Assembly (NCBI RefSeq): GCF_019668465.1
Contig: NZ_AP024828.1
Location: 3,410,001-3,474,000, forward strand
Reading direction: 5' to 3'
Length of the DNA: 64,000 nucleotides
Source: Mycobacterium senriense
GTDB lineage: Bacteria; Actinomycetota; Actinomycetes; Mycobacteriales; Mycobacteriaceae
This document shows positions 47,998 through 57,708 of this stretch, piece by piece. The notes under the pieces are model-generated. The model searched no databases and was not told the DNA's origin. It saw only the letters and a program-made list of their open reading frames with translations. A program made the translations under genes and the position numbers. The number at the start of each line of letters is the position of its first letter. Within the stretch, counting starts at the first letter, position 1.

Positions 47998-49214
47998 GTG
48001 CCGAGGCCGTCATCTGTGAACCCGTTCGGACCCCGATCGGTCGCTACGGCGGAATGTTCAAGGCGTGCAGCGCCGTAGACCTCGGCGTCACCGCTCTCAA
48101 AGGCCTGCTCGAGCGGACCGGGCTGGCGCCCGACGCCGTGCAGGACGTGATCCTCGGCCACTGCTATCCCAACAGCGACGCGCCGGCGATCGGGCGCGTG
48201 GTGGCGTTGGATTCCGGTCTGCCGGTGACGGTTCCGGGCATGCAGGTCGACCGGCGGTGCGGGTCGGGCCTGCAGGCGGTCATCCAGGCGTGCCTGCAGG
48301 TGGGCGCCGGGGACGACGACCTCGTCGTCGCCGGCGGCTGCGAGAGCATGAGCAATGTCGCCTTCTACTCCACCGACATGCGTTGGGGCGGCGCCCGCAA
48401 CGGTGTACAGGTGCACGACGGGCTGGCCCGGGGACGGACCACCGCCGGCGGCCGGAATTACCCGGTGCCGGGCGGAATGCTGGAGACGGCCGAGAATCTG
48501 CGCCGCCAGTACGGCATTTCACGTCAGGAGCAGGACGAGCTCGCGGTGCGATCCCACCAGCGCGCCGTCGCCGCGCAGAAAGACGGCGTCCTGGCCGAGG
48601 AGATCATCGGAGTCGCGGTCCGCACCCGCAGCGGCGAGGAACTCATCGACACCGACGAACACCCGCGCGCCGATACATCGGTCGAGTCGCTGGGCAAGCT
48701 CAAACCCCTTCTGTTGAAGGATGATCCGGAGGCGACGGTCACCGCGGGCAACGCCAGCGGGCAGAACGACGCCGCATCGATGTGCGTGGTCACCACACCG
48801 GAGAAGGCCGACGAATACGGTCTGAAGCCGTTGGTGCGCCTGGTGTCCTGGGGCGTGGCGGGGGTCGCACCGAACGTCATGGGCCTCGGGCCGGTGCCCG
48901 CGACCGAGGTCGCACTGGCCAAGGCGGGCCTGCAGCTGTCCGACATCGACCTCATCGAACTCAACGAAGCCTTTGCCGCGCAAGCGCTTGCGGTGATGCG
49001 GGAGTGGAACTTCGGCGCCGCCGATCACGAACGGACCAACGTGCACGGTTCGGGGATCTCGCTGGGCCATCCGGTGGGCGCGACGGGCGGCCGGATGCTG
49101 GCCACCCTGGCACGCGAACTCCATCGCCGTGAGGCGCGCTACGGCCTGCAGACGATGTGCATCGGCGGCGGGCAGGGCCTGGCGGCCGTCTTCGAACGGG
49201 TCGCATCGCGATGA
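47994..49214 (+). CDS. Thiolase (acetyl-CoA acyltransferase)
   Basis: 406 residues. Catalytic Cys in [10 protein letters not shown] near residue 93, His in [10 protein letters not shown] and Cys in CIGGGQG. Cleaves a 3-oxoacyl-CoA to release acetyl- or propionyl-CoA. The frame stays open upstream through fabG2, but the ATG at 47994 overlaps the fabG2 stop and starts the homology. Overlaps the CoA-transferase gene by four bases, giving a coupled fabG2-thiolase-transferase-fadE-gntR series. Confidence 0.9.
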   Translation: MSAEAVICEPVRTPIGRYGGMFKACSAVDLGVTALKGLLERTGLAPDAVQDVILGHCYPNSDAPAIGRVVALDSGLPVTVPGMQVDRRCGSGLQAVIQACLQVGAGDDDLVVAGGCESMSNVAFYSTDMRWGGARNGVQVHDGLARGRTTAGGRNYPVPGGMLETAENLRRQYGISRQEQDELAVRSHQRAVAAQKDGVLAEEIIGVAVRTRSGEELIDTDEHPRADTSVESLGKLKPLLLKDDPEATVTAGNASGQNDAASMCVVTTPEKADEYGLKPLVRLVSWGVAGVAPNVMGLGPVPATEVALAKAGLQLSDIDLIELNEAFAAQALAVMREWNFGAADHERTNVHGSGISLGHPVGATGGRMLATLARELHRREARYGLQTMCIGGGQGLAAVFERVASR

Positions 49215-50410
49215 TCGTTTCGGCGTTGCCACTGGACGGTCTCACCGTCGTGGAGGTGTCGAGTTTCGTCGCCGCTCCGCTGTGCGGCATGACGCTGAGT
49301 CAGCTTGGTGCGGAAGTCATCCGAGTCGACCCGATCGGCGGCGCATCCGATGTGCAGCGGTGGCCACTGGCCGCGGACGGCACCTCGATCTATTGGACCG
49401 GCCTGAACAAGGGAAAGCGTTCGGCCACCATCGATCTGCGTTCCCCGGAGGGCCATGAACTGGTCCAGCGGCTGATCGTCGAGGGTGACGGCATCGTGGT
49501 GACAAACGCCGCGGGATTGTCCTGGCTCAGCCACGAAGTGCTGGCGGCCACGCGCCCCGACGTGATTCACGTTCAATTGCTCGGGCGCGGCGACGGTTCC
49601 ACCGGAGTGGACTACACGGTCAACGCGGGGCTGGGCTATCCGCTCGTCACCGGTCCGACCGATCATGGCGGAGCGATCAATCACGTGCTGCCGGCCTGGG
49701 ACGTATGCTGCGGCCTGTACGCCGCGCTGGCGGTCGTCACCGCCGTGCGCCACCGCGAGCAATCCGGGACGGGAGCGCGGATCAGCCTGGCGTTGGAGGA
49801 CGTCGCCCTGGCCACCGCGGCCAACCTGGGTTTGCTGACCGAACCGCAAGTCAATGGGACGCAACGCGAACGGCTGGGTAACGCTATCTACGGCCAGTAC
49901 GGGCAGGACTTCGTCAGCAGCGACGGTGCCAGGTTCATGGTGGTCACCTTGACCGGCAGGCACTTTCGCGACCTGCTCGCGGTGACGGGCACCGGCGCCG
50001 CGGTGTCGGCGCTCGCCGAGGCGCTGGGCGCGGATTTCGGGTCCGAGGGCGACCGCTACCGCTACCGTGACGTGCTGTCCAGTCTGTTCGCCACCTGGTT
50101 CAGCGATCACACCGCCGACGAGATCACCACCGCGCTGTCCGCGACCACGGTGCTGTTCGAGCGGTACCGCACCTTCGCCGAGGTAGCTGCGGGGCCCAAG
50201 GTCACCGACAATCCGATGTTTTCCCGGCTGCGGCAACCCGGTCTCGGCGAGTACTTCGCCCCGGGCCTGCCGGCCGCATTCGACGGCACACATCCGGCCA
50301 GCGCTCCCGCGCCGGCCCTGGGACAGGACACCGCCGACGTCCTTGCGCGCCTGGGGTTGAGCGCCGCCGACATCGAGCGCCTGACCAACGCCAAGACCAT
50401 CGCCTGCTGA
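49211..50410 (+). CDS. CaiB/BaiF family III CoA-transferase
   Basis: 399 residues. Moves CoA between carboxylic acids. N-terminal PLDGLTVVEVSSFVAAPLCGM and GAEVIRVDP are family marks. The catalytic Asp is likely in LPAWDVCCGLYAALAV near residue 170. ATG overlaps the thiolase stop. Could activate the pathway substrate with a CoA taken from a product, an ATP-free alternative to the ligases encoded downstream. Some AMACR-like racemases share the fold, so racemase activity cannot be excluded. Confidence 0.87.
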   Translation: MIVSALPLDGLTVVEVSSFVAAPLCGMTLSQLGAEVIRVDPIGGASDVQRWPLAADGTSIYWTGLNKGKRSATIDLRSPEGHELVQRLIVEGDGIVVTNAAGLSWLSHEVLAATRPDVIHVQLLGRGDGSTGVDYTVNAGLGYPLVTGPTDHGGAINHVLPAWDVCCGLYAALAVVTAVRHREQSGTGARISLALEDVALATAANLGLLTEPQVNGTQRERLGNAIYGQYGQDFVSSDGARFMVVTLTGRHFRDLLAVTGTGAAVSALAEALGADFGSEGDRYRYRDVLSSLFATWFSDHTADEITTALSATTVLFERYRTFAEVAAGPKVTDNPMFSRLRQPGLGEYFAPGLPAAFDGTHPASAPAPALGQDTADVLARLGLSAADIERLTNAKTIAC

Positions 50411-50434
50411 GCCGCCGGAAGGGAAACACAGCAC

Positions 50435-51628
50435 ATGACCAAACTCGCCCAGACCCTCGGATTGACCGAGGTGCAGACCGAGATCATCGCCACCGTAAGA
50501 AAATTCGTCGAGAAGGAAGTCATTCCCCACGCGGCCGAACTGGAACGCAGTGACACCTACCCGCAGGCGATCGTCGACCAGATGCGCGAGATGGGCCTGT
50601 TCGGCCTGATGATTCCGCAGGAGTACGGCGGTCTGGGTGAGTCGCTGTTGACCTACGCCCTGTGCGTCGAGGAGCTGGCACGGGGCTGGATGAGCGTATC
50701 CGGCGTGCTGAACACGCATTTCATCGTGGCGTACATGCTGCGCCAACACGGCACCGACGAGCAGAAACAGCGGTTCCTGCCGCGGATGGCAGCCGGTGAG
50801 ACCCGCGGCGCCTTCTCGATGTCGGAGCCGGAGCTGGGTTCCGACGTGGCCGCGATCCGCACCCGGGCACGGCGGAACACCGACGGCACCTACACCATCG
50901 ACGGCCAGAAGATGTGGCTGACCAACGGCGCCACCTCCACGCTGGTGGCGGTGCTGGTGCGCACCGACGAGGGGTCGGACAAACCCCACCGCAACCTCAC
51001 CGCGTTCCTCGTCGAGAAGCCGGTCGGTTTCGGTGAAGTCGTTCCCGGCCTGCGCATTCCGGGCAAGATCGAGAAGTTGGGCTACAAGGGCATCGAGACG
51101 ACGGAGATGATTTTCGATGGCTACCGGGCCGGCCCCGACGACGTGCTCGGCGGCACCACCGGCCAGGGCTTCTTCCAGATGATGGACGGCATCGAGGTCG
51201 GCCGCGTCAACGTGTCGGCGCGCGCCTGTGGTCTCGGGATTCGTGCCTTCGAGCTCGCGGTGCGCTACGCGCAACAACGCCAGACCTTCGGCAAGCCGAT
51301 CGCCGAGCATCAGGCCATCGCCTTTCAGCTCGCCGAGATGGCCACCAAAGTCGAAGCAGCACACCTGATGATGGTCAACGCGGCGCGGCTGAAGGACTCG
51401 GGCGAGCGCAATGACGTCGCCGCCGGGATGGCCAAATACCTGTGCAGCGAATACTGCACCGAGGTAACCCAGCAGAGCTTCCGGATCCACGGCGGCTACG
51501 GCTATTCCAAGGAATACGAAATCGAGCGGCTGATGCGCGACGCCCCATTCCTGCTGATCGGTGAGGGCACCAGCGAGATCCAGAAGAACATCATCAGCAA
51601 GCGACTGCTCGCCGAGTATCAGGTGTAA
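50435..51628 (+). CDS. Acyl-CoA dehydrogenase (FadE type) 2
   Basis: 397 residues. FAD-binding AFSMSEPELGSDVAAIRT and MWLTNG, catalytic Glu in GEGTSEIQKN. It differs clearly from the other FadE in this window, so probably acts on a different acyl chain or at a different step. GGAAGGG upstream. Its stop is 4 bases before the GntR regulator start. Confidence 0.9.
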   Translation: MTKLAQTLGLTEVQTEIIATVRKFVEKEVIPHAAELERSDTYPQAIVDQMREMGLFGLMIPQEYGGLGESLLTYALCVEELARGWMSVSGVLNTHFIVAYMLRQHGTDEQKQRFLPRMAAGETRGAFSMSEPELGSDVAAIRTRARRNTDGTYTIDGQKMWLTNGATSTLVAVLVRTDEGSDKPHRNLTAFLVEKPVGFGEVVPGLRIPGKIEKLGYKGIETTEMIFDGYRAGPDDVLGGTTGQGFFQMMDGIEVGRVNVSARACGLGIRAFELAVRYAQQRQTFGKPIAEHQAIAFQLAEMATKVEAAHLMMVNAARLKDSGERNDVAAGMAKYLCSEYCTEVTQQSFRIHGGYGYSKEYEIERLMRDAPFLLIGEGTSEIQKNIISKRLLAEYQV

Positions 51629-51632
51629 GCAG

Positions 51633-52325
51633 ATGAGCGTTCCGGAATTCGCTGCGCGGCCTCAACTTTCCGAGGACGTCGCGCGGCTCATCCGCGGGCG
51701 GATATTCGATGGGGCGTACGCCGCCGGATCGTATGTCCGGTTGGACCAATTGGCCGCCGAGTTGGGTATCAGTGTCACACCCGTGCGTGAGGCACTTTTC
51801 GCGCTGTGCGCCGAAGGCCTGATCAACCAGCAGCCGCGCCGGGGTTTCGTGGTGTTGCCGGTCACCGGACGCGACGTCACCGATGTGGCGAACGTGCAGG
51901 CGCACGTGGGTGGTGAGTTGGCCGCGCGGGCCGCGCTCAACATCACCGATGATCAACTGCACGAGCTCAAGGAGATCCAGGCGCAGCTGGAGGAGGCCTA
52001 TGCCGGCGACGAACACGAACGGACCGTGCGGCTGAATCACGAATTTCACCGCGCCATCAATGTCGCGGCGGACTCGCCCAAGCTCGCTCAGCTGATGTCG
52101 CAGATCACCCGGTATGCCCCGGAATCGGTGTTTCCCGCCATCGAGGGCTGGCCCGAGCAATCGATGCAGGACCATCGGCGGATCCTGTCCGCGCTGAAAA
52201 AGCACGACGACCAGCTCGCCCGCGCGGCGATGTCGGAACACCTTGCCGCCGGCGCGGTGCCGTTGATCGACCACCTGGTGGCGCGCGGGGTGGTGGCCGA
52301 CGGGGGCGGCCAAACGTCCTCGTGA
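51633..52325 (+). CDS. GntR-family regulator, FadR/FCD type
   Basis: 230 residues. N-terminal winged HTH (about 8-75; QLAAELGISVTPVREALFALCAEGL) and a C-terminal all-helical FCD ligand domain with likely metal or ligand residues in NHEFHRAIN and DHRRIL. It is the last gene of the fabG2 operon and convergent with the ligase operon, so it probably senses an acyl or aromatic acid intermediate of the pathway. The operator could be the palindrome at 47188-47206. Confidence 0.87.
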   Translation: MSVPEFAARPQLSEDVARLIRGRIFDGAYAAGSYVRLDQLAAELGISVTPVREALFALCAEGLINQQPRRGFVVLPVTGRDVTDVANVQAHVGGELAARAALNITDDQLHELKEIQAQLEEAYAGDEHERTVRLNHEFHRAINVAADSPKLAQLMSQITRYAPESVFPAIEGWPEQSMQDHRRILSALKKHDDQLARAAMSEHLAAGAVPLIDHLVARGVVADGGGQTSS

Positions 52326-52352
52326 ATCCGCCTCGGCGGCAACGCAGAACTG

Positions 52353-53894
52353 TCAGCCCTGGACCCGGGTCCCCTGAGCCCGGTCTGATAACATCTCGCG
52401 CAGTCGACGGATGTCGACCTTGCCGGTGCCGCCGCGCGGAACGTCGTCGCCGGAATCCAGCAGCAGCCACACCGTCGGGACCTTGAAGGCGCTCAGCAGA
52501 GTTCGGGCGGAGCGGCGCAGCTGGTCGGCGCTCAGCGCACGGCACACCACCGCCGCGCCCACCCGGTTGCCCGCAGCGCCGGGAACATTGATGACGAAGG
52601 CGTTGTCGATGCCGTCGATCGCGCGCAGGGCGCTCTCGACCTCACTGGGGTAGACGGTCGCGCCGCTGACTTTGAACATGTCGTCGGATCGCCCGTGATA
52701 GAACAGGAATCCGTCTTCGTCGAGGTGGCCGAGGTCACCTGTGGGGTAGAAGCCGTCGGCGGTGAACAGGTCCTCGCGGGTTCGCCCGCAGATGCCGCGC
52801 AGCGTGTGCGGTCCGCGGATGTGGATCATCCCGGTGGCGCCCGCCGCCACGGGCGCGCCGCTGTCGGTGTCGACGATGCGGACCTCCATGCCGGGGAAGG
52901 GTTTTCCGCAGCTGCCCCACGCCGACGCGGGCATGTCGGTATCGGCGGGGTAGCCGCAGTACGGGCCGAAGGCTTCGGTCATGCCGAACAAGGTGGCGCG
53001 CGCGCCGGGCTGGGCGCGCTGCTCGGCCGGCAGCACGGCCTGCAGGCTCCCCGCGTGTAGGGTCGACAGGTCCGCGCCCACCTTGCCGGCGTGCCGCGCC
53101 AACGTCTCGGCCTGGTCCGGCCAGCCCCGAAACAGCGTGACCCGTTCGTCTTCCAGCAGTTTCAGGGTCGTTTCGGGCCGGGGAATTTCTTCGGTCACCA
53201 GGGTGGCGCCGGCCAGCAGGGCCGAGAGTATTCCGCTGCCGAAGCCGCCCACCCAGAAGAAGGGCATCGGCAGATACAGCCGGGTCTCGGCGGTGATGCA
53301 CCGCGCCGCGAGGCCCGACCGCACGGCGCCCAACGCGCTGCCGTGCGAGTGGATGACTCCCTTCGGGGAACCGCTGCTGCCCGAGGTGAACATGATCACC
53401 AACGGGTCGGCGGGCGTGACCGTCGACGCCATGGGGCCGACGATGTTGCGGGCCTGTGCGCTCGCGCCGGCGTTATCGAGCCGGTCGGCCGGCCAAATCT
53501 CGTGTAATGCAGGAAGATCGGTTCTTCGCACCGTCGCGAGGTCGTCGAGGTAGCGGTGGCCGCGAAATTCCTCGACGCTGACCAAGAACTGCACCGCGGC
53601 CGCCCGCAGCTGCGCGGCCAGCTCCGCGACCGTCAGTAGGGTGCTCAGCGGGACCAGCACCGAACCGATACGGGTCAGGGCGATGGCGACCTGCACCCAG
53701 CGGGTGCTGTTCGGCATGATGAGTCCCACCCGGGTGCCCTTGCCCACGCCCGCCTCGATGAAGACCGCAGCCAAGTCCTTTGTGGTGGAGTCGAGTTGGT
53801 GGTAACTGATCCGGGAGGTCGGATCGATCACCATCGGCGCGTCGCCGTCGTGGTCGGCCCGCAACCGCACCAGTTCGTCGATGGTGCTAGACAT
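52353..53894 (-). CDS. AMP-forming acyl-CoA ligase 1
   Basis: 513 residues. Activates a carboxylic acid through an acyl-adenylate. ATP-binding FTSGSSGSPKGVIHSHG, A-motif YPTGDLGHLDEDGFLFYHGR and C-terminal catalytic Lys in GGTGKVDIRRLRE. Its ATG overlaps the stop of ligase 2 by 8 bases. Last gene of a six-gene reverse operon. Confidence 0.88.
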   Translation of the reverse strand: MSSTIDELVRLRADHDGDAPMVIDPTSRISYHQLDSTTKDLAAVFIEAGVGKGTRVGLIMPNSTRWVQVAIALTRIGSVLVPLSTLLTVAELAAQLRAAAVQFLVSVEEFRGHRYLDDLATVRRTDLPALHEIWPADRLDNAGASAQARNIVGPMASTVTPADPLVIMFTSGSSGSPKGVIHSHGSALGAVRSGLAARCITAETRLYLPMPFFWVGGFGSGILSALLAGATLVTEEIPRPETTLKLLEDERVTLFRGWPDQAETLARHAGKVGADLSTLHAGSLQAVLPAEQRAQPGARATLFGMTEAFGPYCGYPADTDMPASAWGSCGKPFPGMEVRIVDTDSGAPVAAGATGMIHIRGPHTLRGICGRTREDLFTADGFYPTGDLGHLDEDGFLFYHGRSDDMFKVSGATVYPSEVESALRAIDGIDNAFVINVPGAAGNRVGAAVVCRALSADQLRRSARTLLSAFKVPTVWLLLDSGDDVPRGGTGKVDIRRLREMLSDRAQGTRVQG

Positions 53895-55455
53895 CGAAGA
53901 GCTCTCTGAGTCGCCGCATGTCGACCTTGCCACTGGACAGCAGCGGAATCTCGGCGCCGCGTAGGGCGAGGAACCGTTTGGGAATCTTGTACGCGGACAG
54001 TTCCGTTTTCAGCAATGCGACCAGTGCGGCTGCGTCGAAATCCGCGGCTCCTCCTGGCTGCACGACCACCGCGGCGACGATTTGCCCGCGCCGGGCGTCG
54101 GGGATGCCGATCACATAGGCCGGCGCCCCGCCGGTGACCCTGGTGATGGTCTTTTCCACTTCGGCTGCCGAGACGTTGGCGCCCGCCGTCTTGATCATCG
54201 CGCTGCGCCGACCGACGAAATAGACGAATCCGTCGGCATCGATGCGCACCAAATCGCCGCTGTGGAACCAACCGTCGGCATCGAAACACTCTTCCCGGCT
54301 GCGCTTGTAGTAGCGCTGCATCAGGTACGGCCCGCGAAGGCACAGTTCGCCGACCTCGCCGACCGCAACGGCGGCCGCGCTGTCGGGATCGATGACCTTG
54401 GTCTCGAATCCCGGTGCCGGCTTGCCGAACGAGCCGCGCCGGTGTTCGGGTTGGTCGGATTCGTCATCACCGATAAGCACGACGCTGCCGGCCTCGGTCA
54501 TCCCCAGCATGTTGTGCCGCAGTTCCGGGTCGGCCGGGCGCGCGCCCGGAGCCATGATCGGGTATAGGTTGCCGCGCCGCATCGACGCCAGGTCACGTCG
54601 AGGGTAGCTCGGATGGTCGGCCAGGTGGGCGATCCCGGTCACGAATCCATTCGTGACGGTGGGCTTTTCGGCTTCCAACAGGTCGAGCGTCGCCCCCGCA
54701 TCAGTGGCGTTGGAACACACCAAGGTCGATCCGGCCATCAAGGCCGCGAGTAGGCCGAACGCAAGCCCGCCGATCCAGAAGAACGGCGAGTTGCAGAACA
54801 GCCTGTCGTCGGCCGTCAAGCCCCGGATCCGGTTGAGGTTGCGCTGATGCGCGAGCAGGCTGCCGTGCGTGTGCACCGCCCCCTTCGGGGCGCTAGTGGA
54901 GCCCGACGTGTACACAATCGCGAGCGGATCACCCTCCGCGACGTCATCTTCCAGCGCCGTCAGCAGCGCCGGATCGACGGCGTCGGCCAGCCGGTGCACC
55001 GGCTCGTGAGTGATCGCCACGTGGCGCAGCTGCGGTGCCGCGGCACACCACAACCGGAACCCGAGATCGGCGCCGGAGAATATCTCGGACAGTCGCTGCA
55101 CGTAATCGTGAGAGCGAAACGATGCGGCAGTCAACAGGATTCCCACATCGCTGTCGACCAGTTGCTCGCGCAGCTCGCGGGCGGTGGCGAAGGTGGAGAA
55201 CGGGACCACCACGGCACCGATTCGCGCCGCGGCCAGCATCCCGACGACGAACTCGGGTCCGTTCGGATACAGCAGCCCCACATGGGTTCCCTTGCCGGCG
55301 CCGAGGCCAATCAGACCGCGGGCGAGTCCCGCCGACCGGACATCGGCCTCGGCGTAGCTGATCCGATCGGCATCGCAGACCAGAAGCGGGTGATCACCGC
55401 GTAAACGTGCTTGCTGCCGCAGGATCTCGGCGACTGTCAACGGATCAACGGGCAT
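53887..55455 (-). CDS. AMP-forming acyl-CoA ligase 2
   Basis: 522 residues. ATP-binding VYTSGSTSAPKGAVHTHG, HSGDLVRIDADGFVYFVGR and C-terminal Lys in LSSGKVDMRRLRE. Similar domain order to ligase 1 but clearly distinct in sequence. The ATG at 55455 is preferred; the frame runs upstream without homology. Overlaps the preceding ligase 3 stop by 11 bases. Confidence 0.88.
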   Translation of the reverse strand: MPVDPLTVAEILRQQARLRGDHPLLVCDADRISYAEADVRSAGLARGLIGLGAGKGTHVGLLYPNGPEFVVGMLAAARIGAVVVPFSTFATARELREQLVDSDVGILLTAASFRSHDYVQRLSEIFSGADLGFRLWCAAAPQLRHVAITHEPVHRLADAVDPALLTALEDDVAEGDPLAIVYTSGSTSAPKGAVHTHGSLLAHQRNLNRIRGLTADDRLFCNSPFFWIGGLAFGLLAALMAGSTLVCSNATDAGATLDLLEAEKPTVTNGFVTGIAHLADHPSYPRRDLASMRRGNLYPIMAPGARPADPELRHNMLGMTEAGSVVLIGDDESDQPEHRRGSFGKPAPGFETKVIDPDSAAAVAVGEVGELCLRGPYLMQRYYKRSREECFDADGWFHSGDLVRIDADGFVYFVGRRSAMIKTAGANVSAAEVEKTITRVTGGAPAYVIGIPDARRGQIVAAVVVQPGGAADFDAAALVALLKTELSAYKIPKRFLALRGAEIPLLSSGKVDMRRLRELFDV

Positions 55456-56908
55456 GGTCGCGCTGCACCGCGGGCTCGCGGAAGAAGTCCCGAATTGCAC
55501 CGAGATCGGCCTTCCCCGAGGGTGTCCGGGGGATGGCGTCAACGATCGCGATTTCGGTGGGTATCTCGTAGCGGGCCAGCCGCTCTCGTAGATACTCCAC
55601 CAGCGCGTCGGCGTCGGCTCGTTCGCGTAGCTCAACCATCGCGACCGGCGTCTCGCCGAGCCGCTCGTCAGGTCGGGCGATCACGGCCGCACCGGCCACT
55701 GCGGGGTGTCTCTCCAGTGCCATGCGGACGTCGTCGGGCATCACCTTGAAACCGCCGCGGATGATCGCCTGGTCGGCGCGGCCCACGATCCAGAGAAACC
55801 CATCGGCGTCGATCCGTGCCATATCCGTGGTCCGCATCCACTGCGCGGCGGGCCCCAGTTGGCCCGGCTTGACTTCCAGCAGGCCGACTTGGCCCGGGCC
55901 CAACGGGGTTCCGTCGTCGGCCACGACCCTGAGTTGGGCGCCCGGATTGGCCCGACCGACGCTGCCTCGTTTGGTTTGCCAGTACCGCTGGTACTCGGCA
56001 AGGGTCCAGCCCGCCACACCACCGCCGAATTCGGTTGCCGCATAGGAGGTCAACACCGGGATGCCGTACTTCTCGGTGAAGGCATCGGCATCCTCTGCCG
56101 ACAGCGGCGCCGTCCCGCAGGTGACGGCCTTCAGACTCTGAAGGTCGGCGCGCGGAATATCGGAGTGCAAGACGGTGCGGAGGGCGGCCGGTACCAGCGA
56201 CGCCGCGCGGGGCCGATACTTGCGCACCGCCGCGGCCCAAGCGTTCAGCTCGAATCGTTCCAGCAGCACGAACGCTCGCGCCTCGGCGATGCATTGCAGC
56301 ACCCGGAACACGCCGCCGATATGCACCAGCGGCGAGTTCACGATCGCGACGCCTCGGCGCAGCTCTCGAGGCGGCGCAGCCTGTTCGGGATCCGGCCCCA
56401 TCACGCTGCGCGCCAACATGTCGTAGCCCAGATCGATTCGCTTGGGCGGGCCCGTGGTGCCGCTGGTCAGCATGCGCACCGCGACACCGGACGGCGACGG
56501 GGTGCCGCCGGTGGGCGGCGCGGACACGTCGACGTCGTCCAGCAGGCGCGAAATCGTGATCGTCGGCGTGCCCGCGGCAACCAGCGTCGCCAGATCGTCG
56601 CGCTCGCCGACGATCACGGGGAGCTGCAGTCCCGCGATGTCGGTCTTGGTGCGCTCGTCGCCGCGAGAGGGGTTGATGACCACGACCGTTCCGCCGCCCA
56701 GCAGCACGCCCAGAAACGCGCCCACGTGTCCCGGCCGGTTGCGCAACAGCATCCCGATCTCGCCTCCGGCGGTGACCGCGGCGATGCGGTGTGCCGATGT
56801 GGCGAGTTGGGCCCAGGAGATCCATTGGCCGCCATACTCGATGGCGTGCGCGTCCGGTTCCAGGTCGAGCACGTCGGCGATGCGTTGAACCAGCGGGTGA
56901 CGCGACAT
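55445..56908 (-). CDS. AMP-forming acyl-CoA ligase 3, shorter
   Basis: 487 residues, shorter in the N-terminal domain than ligases 1 and 2. ATP-binding LTSGTTGPPKRIDLGYD, with an unusual sequence after the Lys; RIDADGFLWIVGRADQ and C-terminal Lys in TPSGKADLGAIRD. ATG overlaps the upstream crotonase stop by one base (TGATG). Confidence 0.86.
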   Translation of the reverse strand: MSRHPLVQRIADVLDLEPDAHAIEYGGQWISWAQLATSAHRIAAVTAGGEIGMLLRNRPGHVGAFLGVLLGGGTVVVINPSRGDERTKTDIAGLQLPVIVGERDDLATLVAAGTPTITISRLLDDVDVSAPPTGGTPSPSGVAVRMLTSGTTGPPKRIDLGYDMLARSVMGPDPEQAAPPRELRRGVAIVNSPLVHIGGVFRVLQCIAEARAFVLLERFELNAWAAAVRKYRPRAASLVPAALRTVLHSDIPRADLQSLKAVTCGTAPLSAEDADAFTEKYGIPVLTSYAATEFGGGVAGWTLAEYQRYWQTKRGSVGRANPGAQLRVVADDGTPLGPGQVGLLEVKPGQLGPAAQWMRTTDMARIDADGFLWIVGRADQAIIRGGFKVMPDDVRMALERHPAVAGAAVIARPDERLGETPVAMVELRERADADALVEYLRERLARYEIPTEIAIVDAIPRTPSGKADLGAIRDFFREPAVQRDHAR

Positions 56909-57708
56909 CAGCGAATCTTCGGTGTGCGCGCGGAGCCGCGGGCTTCCGAATCGCTCTGAGCGGCCAGCTCGGCGGTGCCCAGCGGGTTGCCCAGCCGGGT
57001 GTAGATCAAGTTCTGCGCCATCGCCGTGCGATACGGCTTGTCCAGCGACTCCCAAATCGCTTTGACGGTGCCCGCGGTCGCGGTCGGCGGATTGGCGGCG
57101 ATGGTCGACGCAATCTCGTGGGCGCGGTTCCACAGCTGGTCGGCGGCGACGACCTCGGAGACCAGTCCGATTCGCAGCGCTGTGTCGGCACTGACACGCT
57201 CGTCGTTGCCCATCAGGGCGATGCGCAACGTCTCGCCCAGTCCGATCCGCCGCATCAGGCCGACCGGCTCCAGTGCGCAGACCAGGCCGGCCGACACGTG
57301 AGAGTCGAAGAACGTGGCGTCTTCTGCGCAGATGACCACGTCGGACTCGTTGACGAAGTAGAACGCGCCAGCGGTGCACATTCCCTGAACCGCGCAGACC
57401 ACCGGTTTCCACATCTTCTGCCACTTGGGGCTCAGCAGCTCCCCGGGATCCTCGTGGTTCCAGATGTTTTCGGGCTGGCCGTACGGTGTCTTGATGTCAA
57501 GCCCGGCACTGAACGCGCGGTCTCCGGCCGCCCGCAGCACCACCGCATGCACCGACTCGTCGAGTTTGACCGTGCGCCAGGCGCGGGCCATCTCCTCGCA
57601 CATGGTGCGGTTGAACGCGTTCAGCTGATCGGGGCGATTCAGCGTGATGGTGGCGACATGGCTGTCCGCGTCGACGTCGAGCAGGATGGTTTCGAAGGTC
57701 ATCGGCAT
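56908..57708 (-). CDS. Crotonase-fold protein 1 (EchA-like, atypical active site)
   Basis: 266 residues. Oxyanion-hole segments FSAGLDIKTP and GMCTAGAFYF are visible. At the two positions of the enoyl-CoA hydratase glutamates it has Tyr (GAFYFV) and His (FFDSHVSAGL), so simple hydration of a double bond is unlikely. The DSHVSAG pattern recalls crotonases that cleave C-C bonds (6-oxocamphor hydrolase or ring-opening types). Start overlaps the upstream crotonase by 10 bases. Confidence 0.82.
   Translation of the reverse strand: MPMTFETILLDVDADSHVATITLNRPDQLNAFNRTMCEEMARAWRTVKLDESVHAVVLRAAGDRAFSAGLDIKTPYGQPENIWNHEDPGELLSPKWQKMWKPVVCAVQGMCTAGAFYFVNESDVVICAEDATFFDSHVSAGLVCALEPVGLMRRIGLGETLRIALMGNDERVSADTALRIGLVSEVVAADQLWNRAHEIASTIAANPPTATAGTVKAIWESLDKPYRTAMAQNLIYTRLGNPLGTAELAAQSDSEARGSARTPKIR

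Noticed and set aside
49139-51490. 783-codon minus-strand open frame
   Set aside because: It mirrors the CoA-transferase and acyl-CoA dehydrogenase genes, which have clear catalytic motifs; the frame itself has none.
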